Source of the DNA: Cylindrotheca closterium
Lineage: Eukaryota > Bacillariophyta > Bacillariophyceae > Bacillariales > Bacillariaceae
Length of the DNA: 64,000 bases
Direction: 5' to 3'
Assembly: GCA_933822405.4 (NCBI GenBank)
Contig: CAKOGP040001825.1
Coordinates: forward strand, 186,001 to 250,000
Positions 57,147 through 64,000 of the stretch are shown here, piece after piece (within the stretch, counting starts at the first letter, position 1; each line of letters starts with the position of its first letter). The notes beneath the pieces were generated by a model that did no database searches, was not told the DNA's origin, and was given only the letters and a program-made list of their open reading frames with translations. The position numbers were made by a program, and so were the translations under genes.

Positions 57147-57808
57147 ACCGTTTTTTTAACGGGGCTATGATACCAACTATTTGACCTTATAAAGCAGTTA
57201 CTATGAGCCTTCATTAAAGTTAACAATCAAGGTACCTGGGACGGGGAGTATACCGGTATGCTGGTACAGTACCTAGTTACTGAATACTGGTACCAGTACC
57301 GGGTACTCATGACTCAGTAGCATTGGTTGGAGATTGCGTCAGTACGTCATCCGTGCTAACACCCTCCAATACGGACGACAGAAAGACCTATACTGACTGC
57401 CGTTCTGAATTCGCATGATTTCCAATTTGGGTAAGACACACCCAGCACTTTGGACAAACTGACAAGCACGCGCTTATTGACGACTGCCCGAGGTCAAACT
57501 AACAGGCGTGACGTCTTTTGACAAAACTTCGCCTTGACGAACACGTTTTGGTGGCGTCCATACTTCAATCCTCTAGTAGGAGGGGGCAACGTTGTTTAAG
57601 GAATTCCTTGAAACATGCATCATCCTTCTTGATGAGGGCTGCAAAGCACGCGTCAAACTCAATCGCTCCACGGGCTTGACTTGTTCTCCACGTAATGTGC
57701 CGAAAACGCTGCAGTTTTCACGGAATTCCACAACACTGGCGTTTTCAATAGTACGAACCAGATAGACCTCATAGAATACAATACAATACAATACAATACA
57801 TTAGAAGA
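57147..57808. other. Intergenic with GTAC palindromes and (AATAC)5 microsatellite
   Basis: No gene is seen over 662 bp. From about 57229 to 57310 the word GTAC recurs, including the 12-bp palindrome ACTGGTACCAGT at 57286-57297. TGACGTC occurs near 57508. Five AATAC units (57775-57799) lie 10 bp before the cytochrome b5 start and so probably in its 5' leader. Confidence 0.55.
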
Positions 57809-58210
57809 ATGGCAATCGTAACAAGCATACAAGAAGAAATCCATCCTCAGAGCTCCTCCAGATCACCTCTGAGTGTGAAGAGCAAACCCCTGCACATCGA
57901 TTTGGAGTATGAAGTAGGTTGCAACGGTGTTCGCGTTTTTTCTATGGAAGAAGTGAGACGACACAACAGCGCTGAATCTGCCTGGCTTGTTGTGGGTGAT
58001 AAGATATATGATGCCACTGAGTACATCCGGATACATCCTGGTGGTGAGATGAGCATCCTTCGAAAGTCCGGAGGTGTGGTTGACTGCACTCAAGACTTTC
58101 ATTTTCACTCGAAAGCGGGAAAGAAAGTTTGGGATAGATACTACGTCGGAAAGTTAAAGCCAGCTCCTGGATCTGCTGCAGATAGACAATGGTGGCAGTT
58201 CTGGATGTAG
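57809..58210 (+). CDS. Cytochrome b5 domain protein, soluble
   Basis: A single exon encodes 133 aa. The heme-binding core spans residues about 45-115: [33 protein letters not shown] with the first axial His, and [13 protein letters not shown] with the second. The usual C-terminal membrane anchor is missing; the chain ends QWWQFWM, an aromatic patch. A 40-residue hydrophilic N-terminal tail contains Ser-rich SSSRSPLS. It probably serves as an electron donor to desaturases or reductases, but the partner cannot be told. Confidence 0.9.
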   Translation: MAIVTSIQEEIHPQSSSRSPLSVKSKPLHIDLEYEVGCNGVRVFSMEEVRRHNSAESAWLVVGDKIYDATEYIRIHPGGEMSILRKSGGVVDCTQDFHFHSKAGKKVWDRYYVGKLKPAPGSAADRQWWQFWM

Positions 58211-58553
58211 ACATTGAAGCCCTGAATGGGCGAAGGGTGGTGCAATACTCGAAATTCCTGTATATTATAAAAGCTATCGAGCAACCCACTTCACTTGTTA
58301 TGATTGAACCAAAAAAATAGAAGTTGTTGCCGTACGCAGCTGTTGAAGATAAAGTAATCTACTGTACCACAATTAATATCATTATAATTCTCCATGAGTA
58401 CCTGGTTCGTACCGGAACTACAGGTATTGCAATCGAAGTACTTCGACAGCGTTGTTAGCCCGGAAATAATGACTTTTGCCTGTGATGACTACATGTTTGC
58501 GTTACAGCGTGAGCAAATTATTCAAAATGGAAGACCAGAAAAAATCGTTTATG
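58211..58553. other. Intergenic between cytochrome b5 and NUP155 3' ends
   Basis: Convergent 3' ends share 343 bp. An ORF from 58394 runs into the antisense of NUP155 but looks random. No feature is recognised. Confidence 0.5.
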
Positions 58554-61500
58554 CTAGCGATAGAACTCGAGAGTTTTGTTTTCTACTGCCTTCAGTCTTT
58601 CTTCTTCTTCTGATACGTCACCAGGTAGCGCCTGAAGCTGCATTTTGAAGGCTTCCAATCCAGATTGTAAATTGCCAGATGCCATTGCTCTACATATTTC
58701 GGTGTAAGCGGGATTTTCGTTTCCATAGAGACCAGCTCTCGCGGTAGAGACGAAATTTTCCAAAACTTTGATACTGTTCTGAAGGTGCTCTCGGCGACGG
58801 TTGGTGTCGACGCCCCCCATCGTCAAATGATTCTCGTTTTCAACAAGCTGGTCGTATGCTGTGAGAGCAACCATGAAAGGAACTCCGGCAGCAACTAGTA
58901 TTGAGCACGCCCACCCCTGAGTTTCCTTGGCAGCATTAGGAGACCCAGCAGATGCATAAACAAGCCGCAATTGTTCGAGGCTAGAAATCAAGAAGTCAAT
59001 GGGAAATGTGTTTTGAGCCGATGCTCCAATCAGATCTCTTCCCAAAGCAACAATGCGACCTTCGAGTCCCTTCATCCACCGACCGCTTTCAAAGTACTCA
59101 TCGCTCGAGGGAGAGGACTGATCCACAAGTGAGATCACAGGGTTGTCCAATAGGGATCCATCAGTGAATTCCCGAAGAGCTTGGAATACGCGTTCGCTTC
59201 GAGTGGAGACAGGGAAGATTTCGTCACACATGAGACTCTTCCAAAACTGCTTGACGTGGCTTGCATCATCATGGCGACAAACGTGAAGCAGAAGCAAACA
59301 GAGCTCAAACATATCAAAAGGCATCGCATATTTGTTGAACAGAACGTTCGGACTCAAGAGAGAACTGCGTAGCTCAAGTAGGTTCTCCTCCTTGACTTCG
59401 TACTTGGTCGAATCCATCGCTTGCAGAATACGACCCTGCAATCTTGCAATCATAAGCTTTTCCTCTACCATCTTCTTGTTCCGGGTTAGCTCCTCTTGGT
59501 TTTCTCCCATATTATTCATCGCAGCAGCATAGGAATCCAAAGCTTGTACCAACGATTCCACTCGCTCATCCAGCGATAGCTCTTGCGTTGTACCAATTGC
59601 ACGATCCCATGCCACCTGTGCTGCTTCCAGTTGCTTTCCATGTAGATGATAGAAGCGTAGCAGTAACGACGGCTGGTCCTTCTTTTGCTCGACTAGCCAC
59701 TTCTGCAAATCTCTACTGTCGATTTTGAGAAGAACATCCTTGAGGTTGTTCTCAAACAAGTAATTGAAGAAGGCGTGTAGGAAATCCATATCTGAAGACG
59801 ATGCGCAAACAGATACCATGCTCTCTCCCAACTGATATTCGGGTGTTTGGATAGGAGCATCAAGGAGTTTGCTCAAGTGGTAGAAGATGATGGCACGACA
59901 TGTCTCGTTTCCGTCCTTTGAAGTCACGTTGGTTCCCAACGCCGACGAGCCTTGTCCGTTGCCCTGCGTATTCATTTCTTGTCGTCGATGATATAGTCCT
60001 TTTTCCCAAGAGTGTACTCGTGAGCTGCTGGGGAAAGCGTCTACCAACTCCATTCCCGTACTTTTCTTGCCAGTGAAATTGGACGCAGTCAACAAACAAA
60101 TATCCACCACTGCTGCCACATCTCCCAGTTCAACCAACAGGTCACAGGCCTTTGCCAGCGGACTATCGCCTTCTCGCGCACGTTGCACAATCTCTTCGGT
60201 GCCACTGGACTCCCCACTTTGCAACAAACGTCCTGTGATAACCGGTGCACTGTACCAATTTTTGGCGGCATGCTTGAAGGCTTCTACAGCTTGCTTCACC
60301 ATTACAGCACGTCTTGACTGACCGCTTGGAAGGGCCATTGCCTCTTGTGCACATTTGAAACCGATGTAGGCATACCGCGATCCAGGAGAAAAGAAATGAT
60401 AGCATTGATCTGCGAAAGTCTGAGCAAGTTGAGTAACTTCGGCAGATGGTGTTGGAACCGCGCTCTTTAGGCTGTCGTTGGACGTGATGAGACTGTTCAA
60501 AACTGATTCCACTCTCTCTTGTCCTTCTTTGGTGCTAACAATCTTTTCCAAAGTGATGCCATGAAGCAGACCCCATTCGACCTCCGGCATGTCAGGCATA
60601 GAATGCGCTCGTCGAAGATGAGACAGCAATCCCAAAAGCTGAACTGTTCGTGACAACAATCTGTAGAAAGAATGAATGTCCCGCTCTTCAATCTGTTGTG
60701 CCAGTAGTTCGGCTTCGTCTGGGCGTAACATTGATTCCGACAATGACTGCACTTGACCGCGTCTTTGATATCCCAAAGCTCTTGTAAAAAAGTGATTATC
60801 CTCGTCATCGACGTCCATTTGATCGTTGGAACTCTTCATTGATCTGGTAAGCGGGACATGCTCAATGGCCTTTCCAAAAACTCGAGACATTACTTGTTGG
60901 AGCATCACAAGTGGTCGTCGAACTTCTTCGATCGTATCATCCTCAAGGAGCAATTCTACCTTGGCTGGTGTCACCCTGGATTTGTATCCACGTTTGAGCG
61001 TTCGTCCCTCTGTCACAACAACAGCCGGCTTGTGCCAAACTGGACGCATCAGTCTGGCAAGAACCATAGCAAGGGCATCGCATAGAGCTGAAGACGTGTA
61101 TGTGTATCCTTGAGGCACCCATGGATCATTCTGTCCCACAGGCTGCGCGGAATTTTCGTCGGTTGGAATTGGCAAAAGTGCAGGACGCAAAGCTCGACTC
61201 ATGGCTGCCCTCAATGCAAGCTCCTTGTGGTCTTGAGATGTTTCGGCATGGATTACTAGCTGGAGGCACATTGCACAACCCTCAGCGTATCCATAGCTTT
61301 TGAAGAATTGGTCAACCTTAGGATCAGACTTCACGTTGCTGCCGGCGGCAAAGATGGCGGCGGAAAGTTGGTGCAAAGTTGAGGGCGATTGGAAGTAGTG
61401 AAGACCACCTGCATTCAGCGAAATGACTGTTTTCGAAGTACTGTTCAGGTGCTCCAGCGCAAGTGGATTCAAAGGAACAACATCAGGGCTCAAAACCCAC

Positions 61501-63856
61501 GGACTTAGCCGAGCTGATCTCGAAGAACCGGAAGTTTTTGCTTTTGTGTCAGCTGCAGATAAGGAATAGCCTTCGCTACCACTCCGTTTCGACACCCTAT
61601 ACAGCGATACTCGTTCTTCTTGCTTCACGACTGGTTTTTGAACGGCAAGGCCTTCACGAACAGGACGCGAGAATAATAGATTCGAGAATACTGTTAAAGC
61701 AACAGAGGACATCGAATGGTTGTATGATGATTGTGATACGAGTGTAGAAGCCACAACAGGGCCAGTTCTCTGTACTTTGCGAGCTGGCTCTTTCCCTCTT
61801 CTCTTTGACGGTGGAACGTATGCTGGCGCCATTCCAAATCCAAGCTCTGTATCGGTTGGTGTTTTCGACCGAAGGGCAAGAGACATGATTTTGTGCTGCC
61901 TTGAGTAGGCGGGACAAATGTCCCACACTCTACCACCAGGAAGGGTTGTGGCAATTTGGTTGTTGGAACCACCCATTGACATTGGAAAGGAGACGGCTTC
62001 ACAAACTCCTCCTGGAGCAACTTCTGTAGTCTTGGCTACATTCTCTTTTTTGTATTGCTGAATCACTCGTCGCATAGAGTCCGGACTAGTTGCAACCAAA
62101 ATATCACCAGCGTTGCTATCCATTCCACCCGTCTTTTGGAATGCTACAAAGTAAACACCCATTTGATAGCAGGCAGCGTCGACACGGTGATCCTTTGAAA
62201 CGGAAGGGAGGTGACTGGTGGTCGACACCATTTTTTCGTCCATAGATGGTGGGGCGCGAACGTGACAAAGAGTCAATTTTGTATGAGGCTTCCAAGGGCT
62301 TCGGTACCTAGGTGTCCCAAACGGGACTTGGGAAGGACCGGCGTTGAGCGTGTTGGGAGTCAAACTGGATAGGTAGTAACGAATCCCGCCTGCAGTGACA
62401 GCAACCAAAGTAATACGCGTGCTCTCCTTGTTTGGGACAACCTCAATACATACTGGAGTCAGGATAGAGTTTGATGGCGACCTTCGACGGCTTGATTTGT
62501 TCGTCTCGGCCAACTTCAAAATGTTTCGAGCTCCTTCCATGCCACCAACGCCAGCTTGGGCTGCTTCTCCCCCACCAGGGAACTTGAGGATTCCTTCGCG
62601 TTGGTTGTATGTTTGGGGCGGATACATCTTTCCACGACTGACAGCTTCGAGATATAATCTTGCGGTGGTAGCAGTATCCAGAACGGCGGTGAGGGTGACT
62701 TTGGGGGCTTCAGCGATATCCAAAACACATATCCATCCTCGGCTGGACAAGGTATAGAGAACTTGTCTCTCATCGTCCACCACCATCTGTTTGATTGGTC
62801 CACCACCCGTCGTCGTGTTGGTACTAAACGCCGAACTTATCAGCTTCTCGATGTAATCTGGCAAGAACGACGACAACGTCGATTTGGAGTGATCAATTCG
62901 CTGGCATTTTCTGGGTGGTCGTCTGGCACCCATCACGCTAGCAAAGACACGCTTTCCTGTAGTGATCATCCCTGCAGATTGGGGCTTCTCGACAAGCACC
63001 TCGGGGCATGAAGACGCACTTGCGTCATAGAAACTGTCCAGTTGACGTTGAGTTTTCGCTGCATCGTCGGCCGCATACTGTGCTTGTAACAGCAAATCGT
63101 AGTCAAGCTCATACAAGTTCCCATCTTGACCGCCCAAAAAGATTCTACCAGCTTTTGTCGATGTAATTGAGATGAATGATACAAAGTCCGATGGAATAAC
63201 GAATCTAGTTCGAATCAAGCTCAACGCTTGGTTCTCTTTTCTCGCCAAGGCGCACAACATAGCCTCTTCTTTTGTAGTGACAACCAAACACCACTCGACC
63301 AATTCCCGAAAGACGCCTACAAAAAAGAAAATTGGAGGTTAGAAAGGCTTCTTCCAAAAAGGGTATGTTCAATAAAGCGATAATCTTGCTTGCCTTGTTT
63401 TGGTGGTGCAATCCCTACACTAACAATCGGTTGTTGACTTGGTACTTGAAAGTACAACAGTTCGCCATCGGCAGACCGTGTAAAGGTCCACAAGTAAATG
63501 GAATCATCAATAGTCAACCAAGCCAGTTCTGCTTCTGGAAATAGTCCCATCATGCTATATTGCTTTGCTTTTGCCAACTTTTCTTGCAAGAAAGACGGGA
63601 GTGGCATCGATTGCGCGTGTTTCCATTTTCCATCAGAAAAATAATGATGGTTGATGGGATCTGCATCACTAGGAATAGTATTGCTGGTAGTCGAAGTAGT
63701 AGATAGAATTCTGCGATAGAGATCGCCATGAGTTGACGTCTCGTCGCTTCGAAGCACCTTCAGGATAGATTTGCCCGCATTTCGGAGTGGTAAAAAGTCG
63801 TCATTCCAATAGTCCGACTGCGATGTGACCGAGTTGTTGCCCGCCGTCATCGACAT
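58554..63856 (-). CDS. NUP155: Nucleoporin NUP155 (Nup170)
   Basis: Exons 63856-63394 and 63316-58554 join in phase 1 to give 1,741 aa. The intron begins with GC (CAAG-GCAAGC), as only this join yields IVSVGIAPPKQGVFRELVEW, which follows known Nup155. The N-terminal propeller shows MMGLFPEAELAWLTIDDSIYLWTF and GRIFLGGQDGNLYELDY with the KCQRIDHSKS loop; the rest is an alpha-solenoid. In the pore this family forms the inner ring. The protein is longer than animal NUP155 (about 1,390 aa), with low-complexity inserts. The upstream in-frame codon at 63862 is TTG, so the ATG at 63856 was used. Confidence 0.94.
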
Positions 63857-64000
63857 TTTCAACCTGTCTTCTCAATGCTCCTTTGCTTATATCCGAAAGG
63901 GCAAATGCACCAAGAATAGCTGTATTCTGGTCACGAGACAAAGGTTGAATGTCGATAGAGTTACTATTGATTTTGGTTATCAATGCATTGGCTGAGAGGA
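63857..64000. other. Upstream flank of NUP155
   Basis: The last 144 bp lie before the NUP155 start codon and should hold its 5' leader. A minus-strand ORF at 63983-63801 overlaps it in another frame and has no recognisable motif, so it is not called as a gene. Confidence 0.5.

Noticed and set aside
58394..58648. 84-codon ORF downstream of cytochrome b5
   Set aside because: It runs antisense into the conserved end of NUP155 and shows no conserved pattern.
63801..63983. 60-codon minus-strand ORF at the right edge
   Set aside because: It overlaps the NUP155 start in a different frame; it may be leader sequence and has no motif.

Overview
This is a gene-dense nuclear segment from a photosynthetic stramenopile, most likely a diatom. 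Support comes from compact eukaryotic genes with short GT-AG introns (mostly about 60-110 bp), bipartite plastid presequences (a signal peptide followed by an ASAF-like motif) on several proteins, and universal eukaryotic machinery throughout. I cannot name the species. About 30 protein genes and four tRNA genes are supported. Exon joins were placed by reading frame, splice consensus and remembered family sequences, not by transcript data.

Layout. 1-9.9 kb: the 3' part of a large helical protein (+) whose last codons overlap, antisense, the last codons of CPSF1/CPSF160 (-). 9.9-13.4 kb: a gene-poor island with four copies of tRNA-Glu(UUC), two per strand, set in about 318-bp inverted repeats around roughly 1.9 kb of unassigned DNA that includes a 21-bp hairpin-prone tandem array. 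13.4-20.99 kb: a DUF5880-like acidic protein, ribonucleotide reductase R2 with a signal-peptide-like extension, ribosomal protein S16, tRNA adenosine deaminase ADAT1 and phosphatase PP5. 21.6-31.1 kb: two paralogous membrane miniproteins, a transmembrane PDI, APC3/CDC27, two plastid-type orphan proteins, a type II membrane protein and mitochondrial L23. 31.4-43.6 kb: the ERAD ligase Doa10/MARCH6, SppA, a one-domain MgtE transporter, plastid-type RsmG, a very acidic membrane protein and an EGF-like membrane protein. 43.8-64 kb: an Esa1/Tip60-type MYST acetyltransferase, a vWA protein with a CaaX end, a WD40 protein with an N-myristoylation start, PUS7, an SDR, RAE1, a cytochrome b5 protein and NUP155.

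The genes do not form operons. Several functional themes recur: RNA processing and modification (CPSF1, ADAT1, PUS7, RsmG), nuclear pore and mRNA export (RAE1, NUP155), ER quality control (TMX-like PDI, Doa10), cell cycle and chromatin (APC3, MYST), and plastid proteins. Neighbouring genes often lie only 30-200 bp apart.

The most unusual items are the tRNA-Glu inverted-repeat island, R2 with a possible targeting presequence and an internal cytosolic-length start, the PUS7 with a duplicated N-terminal module, two GC-AG introns fixed by frame, the miniprotein pair differing by one intron, and the acidic membrane protein with RXL motifs that could be related to the cell wall. None of these is proven to be a new system; each is a testable reading of the sequence.
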